Virus record (IMG/VR): IMGVR_UViG_3300021085_000281
Location: 1-20,255 of that record
Length of the DNA stretch: 20,255 nucleotides
Direction: 5' to 3' (one strand)
Source: a virus
Part shown: one piece after another, positions 7,595 to 15,554 of the stretch
Position numbering within the stretch: the first letter of the stretch is position 1
Layout: each line of letters opens with the position of its first letter
Translations under genes and position numbers: made by a program
Notes under the pieces: generated by a model
The model's input: the letters and a program-made list of their open reading frames with translations, nothing else
The model's database searches: none
Told to the model about the DNA's origin: nothing

Positions 7595-10027
7595 TTACCT
7601 AGGGTCTGACGAACCTAAGTTAAATCCACCGCCCATTGTATCGAACCCACTTGACTCGAAGTCTTGTGCTGGCAAATTGTTTTGTCTTTGTTGTATTAAT
7701 TCACTTTGTTGTGTAGCTTGTAATTTAGTTCTGTCGTCTTTTCTATCTTCCTTGTCTACTATCTCAGATTTACGACCTTGAACCTCTAAACCTTTAAGCT
7801 GTAAATTCATTTCAAATTCTAACTGCATTAGCTCTTTCTTTAAAGTAGCTTCTTGCATTAATTTTTGTGTATCAATTTGAGCTTGAGCGTTTGCTAACTC
7901 TATTTTTTGTTGTATTAAAGCCTGACTCTTTTGAACCTCTGCTTGAGCTGCTACTTGTTGCGCTTGTGCATTAGCTTGTGCTTGAGCTTGTATATTTTGT
8001 TGCTGTATTTCTTGGTCTTTTTTCTGTTTGTCTATTCTTCTTATTTTTAATAATTGATTAGCCAACTTAAGATTTTTAATCTCTCTAAGATCAATAGCAT
8101 CTGATAAATCAATCAAACCACTTTGTACAGCCGCTTGTATATTGTTTTCTAACACAGCTCTTTCTTCTTCGTCTGGTTGTAACTCAATAAATATACCAAA
8201 ATCATAAAGATATAAATCTTTCATTTCTTCTAATACAGCTACATTTTGATTACCTATTTTATGTATAAAAGCTTCTCTTGTTGGAGAATATTCTAATATA
8301 TCTGAAATTCTTAATGATAAACCCTCACATAAATCCGATGTTAAAAATAAACTACCGTCTAATATGTGTCTTGTTGCCACATTTGAATTTGCTGCTGCCA
8401 TTTTTTGTACGCCAACTAATGCTCTAGAATCTGGAGTACTTCCATCTCTAGCCTCATTCAATCCGGTTACGTCACGGATCATTTGCATGTAGTAATTGTA
8501 ATTGCCAATTAGTGATTGCATTTTACCACCACCAGCTCCTGTAGTTATTTCTTGAATAGGAACTTTACCAGGATTCATATCACCATCTTGGGTAAACGAT
8601 CTACCAATTACAGAACCTGTTTGAAAAAACATATTAAGCGCTTCTTGCGGATTGTAATTTGTACCGTTACCTAAATCAACTTCAGCTAATCCGTCTGCAT
8701 CAAGATAAACTCCGTCCGGAACCATTCTTGACATTACCTGCTGTAATTTTAAATGAGTTAATTGAATCATATCCGCAAATCCAGTTATACGACTTACTAT
8801 AGATTCTATTCTACCTCGATACATTCTAGGAGCAACCATGCTATAATTCATTTTGACTTTAGAGTAATCACTCTTTGGTCTAATCATATTCTTAGCCAGT
8901 TCCCATTTGAGCATTCTTCCGCCAACAATTTTTACTCCCTCGTATAATACTTCAAGAGACTTAGATAGCTTTTCAATACCATACTCTTCATATAATTCAG
9001 GCGGTGGATTGAATTGATCATCTTTAGGTATTATTTTTGCAGCCCCTGTCGCAGTTTCTTTTACTTTATAAACCTCATTAGTAAATGTTTTGTAATTAAA
9101 ATACATTACTTGTACTGTATTAGAATCATCTTGATTAACATTACTAATAGATCTATTATAAAAACCGTTGTTACTAACTGACTGCCCAGCAATATCTTTT
9201 AATTCCTCATTGGTAAGCCAAGGGAATTCTTTTTTAAGTTCATTTAAGTGTACTGATCTTACTTCACCTACATAATATATATCATCAAAGTAAGGTGAAT
9301 CTGTATATGACCAAACTAAATTAACAGGGTCCACATATTCTACTTTAGCACCTTCTGATTTTGTAAAAACATTTTTTACAGCACCAATACCTATAGTGGT
9401 TAAATCATAATTACAACGTCTTTTTATTAAGTCATAATTATTACCATCTAATAAGACTTTGATTGCTTGCTCTTCCGCAATCTCAACTTGCTGTTTATAA
9501 GTAAGTTGCATGTGAAGATCTAATTCTTCTTTATTTTTAGGTAATGTTTCAGGATCATTTTCAAATAAGTTAACGCCAAATTCAGCAGAAGCAAATTCAT
9601 TAAGCTCCTTAGTTTGCATGTCTCTTATTAAAGACTCCATATATCTTGTACGTTTATCCACTCCATAAGGATCCTGTGAATAAGCTCTTATATCAAATAG
9701 CCTATCAGAAATACCGTTAACTACTATATCTACAAACTTAGGTATAATAGGTACAGGTTTCCAATCCAAATTCAAATAAGATAAATCACCGTTTATAGAT
9801 AATTCATCTTTATATTTTTGTATAGGCTGTTCGCCTCTAGCGTATAATCTTAAATTGTGAAAAGTAACTTGGTTGCTTTGAAACCTACTGCTATTACCTC
9901 CATTAGTATTATTGAACCACTCACTTTCTATAGCTCTACCTACAGTAGTACCATAATCCATGGACATCTTCTCCGCATCGCTAGCTACTTGGCTTGGAAA
10001 ATAACTTGTTATAACTGACTCAGCCAT
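7595..10027 (-). CDS. Portal protein (810 aa)
   Basis: This follows terL and forms the dodecameric DNA gate at one head vertex. The first 600 residues have the mixed helical and beta pattern of portals. The order is an N-terminal helix, a wing region with FVDIVVNGISDRLFDI near residue 97, a stem region around RGRIESIVSRITGFADMI, and the conserved-looking RDVTGLNEARDGSTPDSRALV in the crown-proximal part. Residues about 650-765 form a long Gln/Ala-rich coiled coil (QQQNIQAQAQANAQAQQVAA), an extended C-terminal barrel like those of large podoviral portals. The last 40 residues are Gly/Ser-rich. The length is towards the upper end for portals. The start at 10027 lies 4 bases after the terminase stop, with an A-rich leader. 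Assignment comes from gene order and overall type, as portals share little sequence. Confidence 0.85.
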   Translation of the reverse strand: MAESVITSYFPSQVASDAEKMSMDYGTTVGRAIESEWFNNTNGGNSSRFQSNQVTFHNLRLYARGEQPIQKYKDELSINGDLSYLNLDWKPVPIIPKFVDIVVNGISDRLFDIRAYSQDPYGVDKRTRYMESLIRDMQTKELNEFASAEFGVNLFENDPETLPKNKEELDLHMQLTYKQQVEIAEEQAIKVLLDGNNYDLIKRRCNYDLTTIGIGAVKNVFTKSEGAKVEYVDPVNLVWSYTDSPYFDDIYYVGEVRSVHLNELKKEFPWLTNEELKDIAGQSVSNNGFYNRSISNVNQDDSNTVQVMYFNYKTFTNEVYKVKETATGAAKIIPKDDQFNPPPELYEEYGIEKLSKSLEVLYEGVKIVGGRMLKWELAKNMIRPKSDYSKVKMNYSMVAPRMYRGRIESIVSRITGFADMIQLTHLKLQQVMSRMVPDGVYLDADGLAEVDLGNGTNYNPQEALNMFFQTGSVIGRSFTQDGDMNPGKVPIQEITTGAGGGKMQSLIGNYNYYMQMIRDVTGLNEARDGSTPDSRALVGVQKMAAANSNVATRHILDGSLFLTSDLCEGLSLRISDILEYSPTREAFIHKIGNQNVAVLEEMKDLYLYDFGIFIELQPDEEERAVLENNIQAAVQSGLIDLSDAIDLREIKNLKLANQLLKIRRIDKQKKDQEIQQQNIQAQAQANAQAQQVAAQAEVQKSQALIQQKIELANAQAQIDTQKLMQEATLKKELMQLEFEMNLQLKGLEVQGRKSEIVDKEDRKDDRTKLQATQQSELIQQRQNNLPAQDFESSGFDTMGGGFNLGSSDPR

Positions 10028-10031
10028 ATTT

Positions 10032-12245
10032 TTATTTTTCTATTAATTTTGATAAACCACCTTGGTTGGTGTATTTAGCTATTTTTAAACTTATTGTTTC
10101 TTTTTGTACTTGAGGTCTAGGGTAATATAAATGTCTATTACAAGCCATTATAGCTAAGCCAGAACTTATGGCCGCATCAAACTTTGTTCTTTTATTTATA
10201 TCAAACCCAGCCCAATCATTTAAAGTAGTATTAAAATACATTGCACCGTACTGACCATCTTCACGCAAACCCACGTGTTTGTCTATATATGTTTCGATAG
10301 CTGCAGCGTGTGCTTGTTTTATATCTTCACTAGAGTTAGGCATTCCACCGATTTCTCTTTCAGTTACAGATAATTTGTTCCACACTTTGTCAGGTCTATT
10401 CATTGAATACCCTCTGTATCCTCTTCTTTTAAAATAATACAACAATCTAGGTTTATTGTTTTCACATAATAAAGGCATTCCATAAAATATACAAGCCATC
10501 AATACATCTTCAAAAAATATCTCTGCGGTTTGTGGTCTAGCTATATATTCTAAAAAGAACGTATTAGCTGGAGCATCTTCTAAACTGAATTTTGTTAAAC
10601 CGTGTAAAGCTCCTTTAGATCCGTGTCCGTCTGTTGTTCCTGATATATCATAACTATCACAACCAAAGGCTCCCATATGCTCGTTACCTGGAGCTTTTAA
10701 TCCTTTATTAATAACTTGCTTGTTTTGTAAATGTCCCCCAGGAACCCAAGATACTAAAAATCTTCCAGATGGATTAGGTGAAAATTTAACCGTAGAATCT
10801 TTTATTCCATTTACCCATTGGAAGCTGCCTCTTGTTAATACATTTGTGTTACCTAAATCCTCGTTGTAATCTATTTGTTCGTATATTTTAACTAAATTAA
10901 ATATACTATTTTTTGTTTCATCTCTAAAAGCGTGCTCTTCTGTTCTCGGAAACTGTCTATAGAATTCATTTAAAGCGTCTTGATCAGACTTTAAACCTTC
11001 AGCTTCATTATTCCAGTGCTCAATAACACCGACGTCTATAACGTCTCCGTATGGCCCTACAACATGTTCTTCAGGCGTATTAAATACAGGGTGTCCGTAT
11101 TCGTCAATAAATCCTTCATAATTCCATTCCATCGGAATGAATAAAGAATATAAACCAGAAGCTGTTTGTCCGTTTCTATTTCTTTTTGTAACATTAGAGT
11201 TACTATATAGTTTCTTAAAATTATCTCCTCCTTTATCTAAAGCGTTCGATGTACTACCCATCATACACTTACCTATAATTCTAGAACCTAGTCTTAAACA
11301 CGTTTTTGTAACTCGCCAGTTATTTAATATATTGTTTGGTCTTTCCCATTTACCACTTTCATCATGTACTAGTAATCTTAGTTTTTCCCCGTCATAAGCG
11401 TTATCACCGGTGTTTTTCCAGTCGACGGTGGTGTCGAGCCCATCCAACGTTTCGGTTTTAGAGGCTTTGGTAATGGACTTTCTGGTAAGTTTGGACGCGG
11501 GGACACGATAGGCAAGTTCCGTTTTCGGCCTGTCCATACCGTCTTGGATCGGTTTAAAGAAGAAGGGATAGTTAACAGAAATGGGTACAACCTTATCTGT
11601 GAACATTTTCTTAGCATCGGCTCCAGATTTGGACAAAATTCCAAACCGTGAATCCGACGATATGGTCGCCATATTAACAGTCTCTCCTGACGCCATGAAT
11701 GAAAAGCCAGAACGTCTGTTCTTGAGATATGACATTCCATAACACCTGGTGTCAGCTTTGCAAGCTTCCCAGAATATGTAGAATAATCTGTTTGATTCCC
11801 TAAAGTCTGGTTGCCCAACATCAATCTTGGACCACTGCAAGTACATAAAGTGAGTACCAGTAATGTAAGTAGCCAAACCTTTATTATTGAACCAATGACC
11901 GTTTTCCCTTTTATTAAATTGTTCATCTATATAGCTTTCCCATTTTAGTTTAAATGACTCTGGATAATCCCTCCAATCAAATATGCTTTCAATTGATTTT
12001 AATTCTTTAGGGTATTCTTCAGGAGTCCATTTTTTATTTGTTTTATCTATACTAGGCGGAACTTTTGGCAAAGCTATCTTTAAATTCTGTATATCGTATA
12101 TTTCACCAATTTGCCCAGTCTTACTTATAACAACGATGTCGTGTTCTTTGTTATATCCATACTCCCACTTTTTAGCTTTATTAAGCCTTGATATTGTGGT
12201 AAGCTTTACTGGCGTTATAATCTTATATAATGTTTGTTCGTACAT
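10032..12245 (-). CDS. terL: Terminase large subunit
   Basis: The 737-residue packaging motor is recognisable from its ATPase and nuclease landmarks. A deviant Walker A lies at about residues 175-182 (KNRRSGFS), Walker B is LLVHDE with D295 and E296, and the coupling motif is MGSTSN near residues 329-334. The C-terminal RNase H-like nuclease has acidic candidates D530 (FGCDSYD), E595 (LLCENNKPR) and D690 (KFDAAISSGLA). Residues 1-110 form an N-terminal extension before the ATPase core. Its ATG overlaps the stop of the upstream gene by one base (TAATG), which implies translational coupling to the candidate small subunit. Codons for residues about 112-283 are markedly richer in G+C than the rest of the gene, with a fairly sharp edge near 11390, suggesting recombination inside the gene. 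Confidence 0.93.
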   Translation of the reverse strand: MYEQTLYKIITPVKLTTISRLNKAKKWEYGYNKEHDIVVISKTGQIGEIYDIQNLKIALPKVPPSIDKTNKKWTPEEYPKELKSIESIFDWRDYPESFKLKWESYIDEQFNKRENGHWFNNKGLATYITGTHFMYLQWSKIDVGQPDFRESNRLFYIFWEACKADTRCYGMSYLKNRRSGFSFMASGETVNMATISSDSRFGILSKSGADAKKMFTDKVVPISVNYPFFFKPIQDGMDRPKTELAYRVPASKLTRKSITKASKTETLDGLDTTVDWKNTGDNAYDGEKLRLLVHDESGKWERPNNILNNWRVTKTCLRLGSRIIGKCMMGSTSNALDKGGDNFKKLYSNSNVTKRNRNGQTASGLYSLFIPMEWNYEGFIDEYGHPVFNTPEEHVVGPYGDVIDVGVIEHWNNEAEGLKSDQDALNEFYRQFPRTEEHAFRDETKNSIFNLVKIYEQIDYNEDLGNTNVLTRGSFQWVNGIKDSTVKFSPNPSGRFLVSWVPGGHLQNKQVINKGLKAPGNEHMGAFGCDSYDISGTTDGHGSKGALHGLTKFSLEDAPANTFFLEYIARPQTAEIFFEDVLMACIFYGMPLLCENNKPRLLYYFKRRGYRGYSMNRPDKVWNKLSVTEREIGGMPNSSEDIKQAHAAAIETYIDKHVGLREDGQYGAMYFNTTLNDWAGFDINKRTKFDAAISSGLAIMACNRHLYYPRPQVQKETISLKIAKYTNQGGLSKLIEK
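11390..11910. other. G+C-rich island inside terL
   Basis: Counted by eye in 60-base blocks, G+C is about 50% at 11401-11520, about 43% at 11521-11580 and 40% at 11761-11880. It is about 23% at 10081-10140 and 28% at 11881-11940. The protein frame continues unbroken through the island. It encodes the segment before and including the deviant Walker A. A long out-of-frame reading frame on the same strand appears only here, as expected from the changed composition. Confidence 0.7.
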
Positions 12246-12520
12246 TACTTAGATCTTTTTTCAGCAAATCCTTTAAAAGATTTTTCTTCTTTTACTTCCG
12301 CTGGTTTTTCGTCAATAATATCTTGTTCAAGTTGTATTCTTGTAAGGATTTCAAAAGCATCAAATATTGCTAGCTTTTTAGTAGCTGCTGCATTTTTTAA
12401 TCTATCAGCAGTTATATCATCTCCGGAATCAACAATAGCTTCTTTGGCTACTTTAATTAATTCCTCAACCGCTTTATGCCCAGCTTGGATTATACTCTTC
12501 TTCGTTTCCTTGATATTCAT
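12245..12520 (-). CDS. Candidate terminase small subunit (91 aa)
   Basis: A 91-residue, mostly helical protein: IIQAGHKAVEELIKVAKEAI, then ADRLKNAAATKKLAIFDAFEI, then an acidic and basic tail. It lies directly upstream of terL with a one-base TAATG overlap, the classic place of the small terminase subunit that recognises packaging sites. Size and helicity fit, but no helix-turn-helix motif is convincing, so the role is inferred from context. The only ATG that preserves the full helix is at 12520, which overlaps the upstream gene by 47 bases in a different frame. No later in-frame Met exists, so the long overlap is probably real. I recall similar proteins in the same position in marine phages. 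Confidence 0.7.
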   Translation of the reverse strand: MNIKETKKSIIQAGHKAVEELIKVAKEAIVDSGDDITADRLKNAAATKKLAIFDAFEILTRIQLEQDIIDEKPAEVKEEKSFKGFAEKRSK

Positions 12521-13064
12521 ATTTAATTGTGATTGAATTTGTGGGTACTCTATAAATTCTATCGTTACCGATTACAAATTCATATTCTGCCCCAGGCCTA
12601 AACCCGACTAGATCTCCGTCTTTTAATCCTTTTAGTTCAGGATCTTTGAAGTATAAAACACCAACACCTTCTTTCTCTTTATCTAATGAAAATGATTTTG
12701 TTTCTTTTATAGGTTTTACGAAATTAAATCCTTTACAGCTTTGCCAGTTGCTTTTTCTTTTGTAAGCATAAACCTGATCTTCAGTCGCAAAGTATATATT
12801 ATCTTTATAGTAAGATCTACTGTTTTTTTCGTCACCTCTAATGTCTCTGAAACGTCTAAATACATTGTGATGCACTATTACTTGATCACCTTCTTTTATA
12901 TCAGTATCTGATAATTTAGGTACGGATATAACTTTAGCTATTCTATTTGAATAATTATGATTTTGTAATTCTGTATTTAACAATAATTCATTGCCTTCAA
13001 TATTCTTTACATTGTTATATCTTTCGCCTATAGGCTCTATGATAAAATTAATTAATGACTTCAT
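12474..13064 (-). CDS. Protein with GroES-like N-terminal half (196 aa)
   Basis: The N-terminal 100 residues follow the pattern of a GroES-fold chain: an opening strand (INFIIEPIGERY), a variable loop with NELLLNTEL, the strand AKVISVP, the turn-strand IKEGDQVIVHHN, and a closing strand (IYFATEDQVYAY). The six residues AKVISV are identical to those in the phage GroES at 17920-18177 and fall at the same place. The second half (residues 115-196) holds another set of strands (GVLYFKDPELKGLKDGDLVGF, then EYEFVIGNDRIYRV) and may be a related second barrel. The end YQGNEEEYNPSW is encoded in the overlap with the next gene. The start forms TAATG with the upstream stop. Whether it binds GroEL is unknown, as a canonical GGIxL mobile loop is not obvious. 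An unrelated small barrel is possible. Confidence 0.75.
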   Translation of the reverse strand: MKSLINFIIEPIGERYNNVKNIEGNELLLNTELQNHNYSNRIAKVISVPKLSDTDIKEGDQVIVHHNVFRRFRDIRGDEKNSRSYYKDNIYFATEDQVYAYKRKSNWQSCKGFNFVKPIKETKSFSLDKEKEGVGVLYFKDPELKGLKDGDLVGFRPGAEYEFVIGNDRIYRVPTNSITIKYEYQGNEEEYNPSWA

Positions 13065-13285
13065 TAATATTGCAAATCATATTCTACTGCAATTGCCATA
13101 TTTTTATTAAAATCTTTCCATGGCATTATTTCGTTATTCTTTTCTATATATATTGAGTACTTAGTATCTTCTTCAATTATATTTTTTATGGTATGACCAC
13201 CATACACTTCCTGTCCAACAGAGTAGTGCATGGCATCATTTTTGTAGTCTTTACCAATACTTATCTTTCTAACTATCTGATTCAT
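13064..13285 (-). CDS. Small conserved phage protein (73 aa), function unknown
   Basis: I choose the ATG at 13285 (MNQIVRKISIGKDYKNDAMH) although the frame is open upstream to an ATG at 13330. From this start the protein begins like relatives I recall from marine phages, and the overlap with the upstream gene drops from 62 to 17 bases. The sequence is predominantly beta: HYSVGQEVYGGHTIKNI, YSIYIEKNNEIMPWKDFN, AIAVEYDLQY. No catalytic motif is visible. Its stop overlaps the start of the 196-residue protein by one base (TAATG), so it belongs to the same translational unit. Function unknown. Confidence 0.72.
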   Translation of the reverse strand: MNQIVRKISIGKDYKNDAMHYSVGQEVYGGHTIKNIIEEDTKYSIYIEKNNEIMPWKDFNKNMAIAVEYDLQY

Positions 13286-13505
13286 TTTCTTTGATTTCTC
13301 CATTTTGGATATCAATAGAAACTTGACCATAAGTCTCTTCTAACTTCTTTTGTGTTTCACCTAAAGCTAATTTTGCTTGTCCGCCCAATAAAATAAGTTC
13401 TTGCTTTTGCAATTCTAAACCACCAATTTGCAGTTGCACTTCGTTGATTTTATTAATTACTTCTTGTAATTCTTTTAATTCTACTTCTGATAACTTTTTT
13501 GACAT
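13269..13505 (-). CDS. Coiled-coil small protein (78 aa)
   Basis: The first 60 residues form an almost uninterrupted amphipathic helix pair (EVELKELQEVINKINEVQLQ, a Gly-Gly break, then LELQKQELILLGGQAKLALG), and a short strand (YGQVSIDIQNGEI) ends the protein. The pattern, helix-turn-helix coiled coil with a beta tail, resembles small prefoldin-like or tail-assembly helper proteins, but I cannot name a family with known function. I recall near relatives in marine phages, always unannotated. The leader of 58 bases upstream is A/T-rich, and AATAAAAATG serves as the start context. It overlaps the next gene by 17 bases. Confidence 0.75.
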   Translation of the reverse strand: MSKKLSEVELKELQEVINKINEVQLQIGGLELQKQELILLGGQAKLALGETQKKLEETYGQVSIDIQNGEIKENESDS

Positions 13506-13563
13506 TTTTATTAAATTTAATTGTTTATATTATAAGTATATAGTTACTTGTTTTAGCTAATTC

Positions 13564-14088
13564 TTAATGACATGCAATCATCAGAGTTGCCGGGTTAGTA
13601 CTTTCTACTAACACATAATCAACGATTACTGGCAAGTATGTTCCTGCTTGTACTCCTTGGAAAGATACTGCTTGAGAAGCTAAAGGTGTGTTATCAACTC
13701 CTGTAACTGTAATCACAGCTATAGAAGTACCTCCTGCTATTCTAAGTGTCTGACCAACAACATAACCACTACCTGTGTTATTTAATACAGCGGTAACAAT
13801 TGCGCCATTGCCATCTACTGTAATATCTACAGTTAAACCCGTTGCGTCGGTGCCATCATCATTTAATGTTGCTACTGCTGCTCCTGTAGTATAACCTGCT
13901 CCAGGCGATGTTATTGTAAAACTTTCTACAACACCACCAAGTGTGCTTGATAATATTGCTTTTACCGTTCCAGTACCACCAACCCATAAAGAAGCTTTGT
14001 TAAGATTTGTCGATGCGTCTATTGTATTGCTCGGTACTACTACCTTGCCAAACTCTATAAAGTCTGGTTGATTTAAAAATTGTCCCAT
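13564..14088 (-). CDS. Virion structural protein with Gly-Tyr beta repeats (174 aa)
   Basis: A glycine-, valine- and threonine-rich beta protein. Two tandem repeats are visible: VVESFTITSPGAGYTTG and IVTAVLNNTGSGYVVGQ, each with a [PT]G[AS]GY turn. This motif is common in repeats of phage fibres, decoration proteins and spikes. The C-terminus, FQGVQAGTYLPVIVDYVLV, resembles the terminal domain of small phage and viral structural proteins that I recall with the pattern G-T-[YF]-L-P-[VI]-x-V. The N-terminus MGQFLNQPDFIEFG probably forms an attachment arm. I read it as a small surface protein such as a head decoration or short fibre. It sits between holin and coiled-coil genes, so position gives no further help. 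Sampled G+C is higher than its neighbours', consistent with high expression. Confidence 0.75.
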   Translation of the reverse strand: MGQFLNQPDFIEFGKVVVPSNTIDASTNLNKASLWVGGTGTVKAILSSTLGGVVESFTITSPGAGYTTGAAVATLNDDGTDATGLTVDITVDGNGAIVTAVLNNTGSGYVVGQTLRIAGGTSIAVITVTGVDNTPLASQAVSFQGVQAGTYLPVIVDYVLVESTNPATLMIACH

Positions 14089-14097
14089 TATTTTTGT

Positions 14098-14493
14098 TTA
14101 TTTTTTATTTATTTTTGTTGCTTTTTCCCAAGTTCTTCCTACAAAATAAGCTCCGTAAACGGTAACTAATAGTGTTTGAAATATAGGTATATACTCTTTT
14201 GCTATTTGAAATTCCCCAATGTTTCCATCTGTGAATGCTAAAGCTGTAAATATAACCGTTATATATATAAGTATTAAAGGCCGAATATTTTTTGATAAGT
14301 AACTATCACTCGCCATGTCTGACTTCCAACGATCAGTAACTTGTATTTGAGCATTGTTATCCGCCTGCTCTAATATTTCTTGAACTTGCTTTTTAATAAT
14401 AAGCTTTTCTTCTTCGGTAGTAGTTAGCTTGTCAATAGCGTTGCCTATCTCTTTAACAACGCTACCTGTAAGCCATTGAAATAACTTTTTCAT
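14098..14493 (-). CDS. Holin of the three-TM / gene-transfer-agent holin type (131 aa)
   Basis: Residues 1-60 are a charged helical domain (TTTEEEKLIIKKQVQEILEQ). The family-like sequence WKSDMASDSYLSKNIRP (residues 56-72) follows, then a hydrophobic segment at about 71-88 (LILIYITVIFTALAF) and another at about 100-119 (YIPIFQTLLVTVYGAYFVG), and a basic tail. This order matches the 'Holin of 3TMs' family of phages and gene transfer agents, although only two strong membrane segments are evident here. The protein would form membrane lesions in the inner membrane that allow lysis. No endolysin is identifiable next to it. Its start directly abuts the upstream stop (TAA ATG), so it is likely co-translated with the basic-protein block. 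Confidence 0.82.
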   Translation of the reverse strand: MKKLFQWLTGSVVKEIGNAIDKLTTTEEEKLIIKKQVQEILEQADNNAQIQVTDRWKSDMASDSYLSKNIRPLILIYITVIFTALAFTDGNIGEFQIAKEYIPIFQTLLVTVYGAYFVGRTWEKATKINKK

Positions 14494-15549
14494 TTAGTCC
14501 TTTATCTTAATAGCATCTGCTGCTTGCCCTCTTTTTTTAGTAGCTTTTGCATTTAATCGTGTTTCTTTTCTTTTATACCTTAAAGCTTTTTGCTTGTTGC
14601 CGTTTTCTAAAGCTTGTTGTCCTCTTAACCTTGCTCTTGCTGCTCTATCACTTGCTCTACCTGCTGAACTTGCTTTCCTGTTAGCTTTACGTACTGCTTT
14701 CTTTGAAGGCTTTTCTGTTTTAGTATTACGTTTTACAACTTCTGCTTTAAGCTGTTTTGGATCGAGCTTTGTAGATATTTCTACTTTCTTAATTCCTTCA
14801 GGCTTTATTGTAGTTGCTGCTTTAACTTTTGGTCTTGGTGGAGTGTCTTTTCCTTTGTTTTTAACATCCCATCCTTTACCGGCTTTTTTAGATGCGTTTT
14901 GACGCTTAGCTTCTTTTATATAAGTAGCTTTATCCATTTTGCCGTAAGTCTTTTTATCTCTATTTTTATAAGCAGTATCGTATGAAACTTTTTTAGTTTT
15001 AGTGGTTTGAGTTTTAGTAGTGTCTACTTTAACGTCTTCTTTTTTCTTAGCTCTAGATTTATAAGTACCACTGGCTTTAGCCATTGCATACTCCTTAGCT
15101 GTATACCCCTCGGTACTACCTGCTTTGTTTTTTGTATCGTAGTCGTATAGGTTTTTCTCAAATGATTTAATTCTACCCGCTTGTCTTACACTTCTATTCA
15201 TTGCTGAATCCATTTGTCTAGGATTAACATTTTTAGAAGCAGATTTTGTATTCGCATTTAAAGTAGATACATCTTTTCTATATTGATCTATGTTCTTTTG
15301 ATAATTAGATTTATCTTTTGCTGCTTTTTTTGCTTTGCTTGCAGCTAAGTTGTCGGCTTTTACTTTGTCTTGTCTAGACATTTCGTTTTTAAAATCCGAT
15401 TGCTTTTTAATATTAGGATTCGGGTCTATTTTAGCAGGTGAAGACATTTTCATTTTAATAGGAGCTCCTACGTTAAGTAATGGTTGTGTAATACCTCCTT
15501 TAGTAGTTCTCTTAATTTTCGCCGTTATTGGTGTGTTTTTGAAACTCAT
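14494..15549 (-). CDS. Very basic Lys/Arg-rich protein (351 aa), possible DNA-associated virion protein
   Basis: The protein is dominated by Lys, Ala, Arg and Thr, with long low-complexity stretches (NLAASKAKKAAKDKSNYQKN; KKAVRKANRKASSAGRASDR) and little hydrophobic core. It opens with MSFKNTPITAKIKR, sharing the P-I-T-[AS]-[KR] element with three neighbouring proteins, and has an S-S-P-A-K motif at residues 36-40. A somewhat ordered centre (SYDTAYKNRDKKTYGKMDKA) resembles short Tyr/Lys repeats in marine phage proteins. Such composition suits nucleic-acid binding, for example an internal head protein, but no domain proves this. A 5-base spacer separates its start from the stop of the upstream 51-residue gene, and the holin follows without a gap. 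Confidence 0.72.
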   Translation of the reverse strand: MSFKNTPITAKIKRTTKGGITQPLLNVGAPIKMKMSSPAKIDPNPNIKKQSDFKNEMSRQDKVKADNLAASKAKKAAKDKSNYQKNIDQYRKDVSTLNANTKSASKNVNPRQMDSAMNRSVRQAGRIKSFEKNLYDYDTKNKAGSTEGYTAKEYAMAKASGTYKSRAKKKEDVKVDTTKTQTTKTKKVSYDTAYKNRDKKTYGKMDKATYIKEAKRQNASKKAGKGWDVKNKGKDTPPRPKVKAATTIKPEGIKKVEISTKLDPKQLKAEVVKRNTKTEKPSKKAVRKANRKASSAGRASDRAARARLRGQQALENGNKQKALRYKRKETRLNAKATKKRGQAADAIKIKD

Positions 15550-15554
15550 TTTTT

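Noticed and set aside
11378-11926. A 182-residue out-of-frame reading frame within terL on the same strand
   Set aside because: It coincides with the G+C-rich island, where stop codons become rare, and the product has no plausible domain. The terL frame carries the ATPase motifs across the whole region.
13064-13330. Longer start (88 aa) for the small conserved protein
   Set aside because: The added residues overlap the upstream coiled-coil gene by 62 bases and look like out-of-frame translation; the start at 13285 matches the recalled family N-terminus.
13506-13563. Possible promoter (TATAAT-like string) before the coiled-coil gene
   Set aside because: TATAAT-like strings are expected by chance in such A/T-rich DNA, and no matching upstream element or Bacteroidota-type TTTG pair was found at proper spacing.
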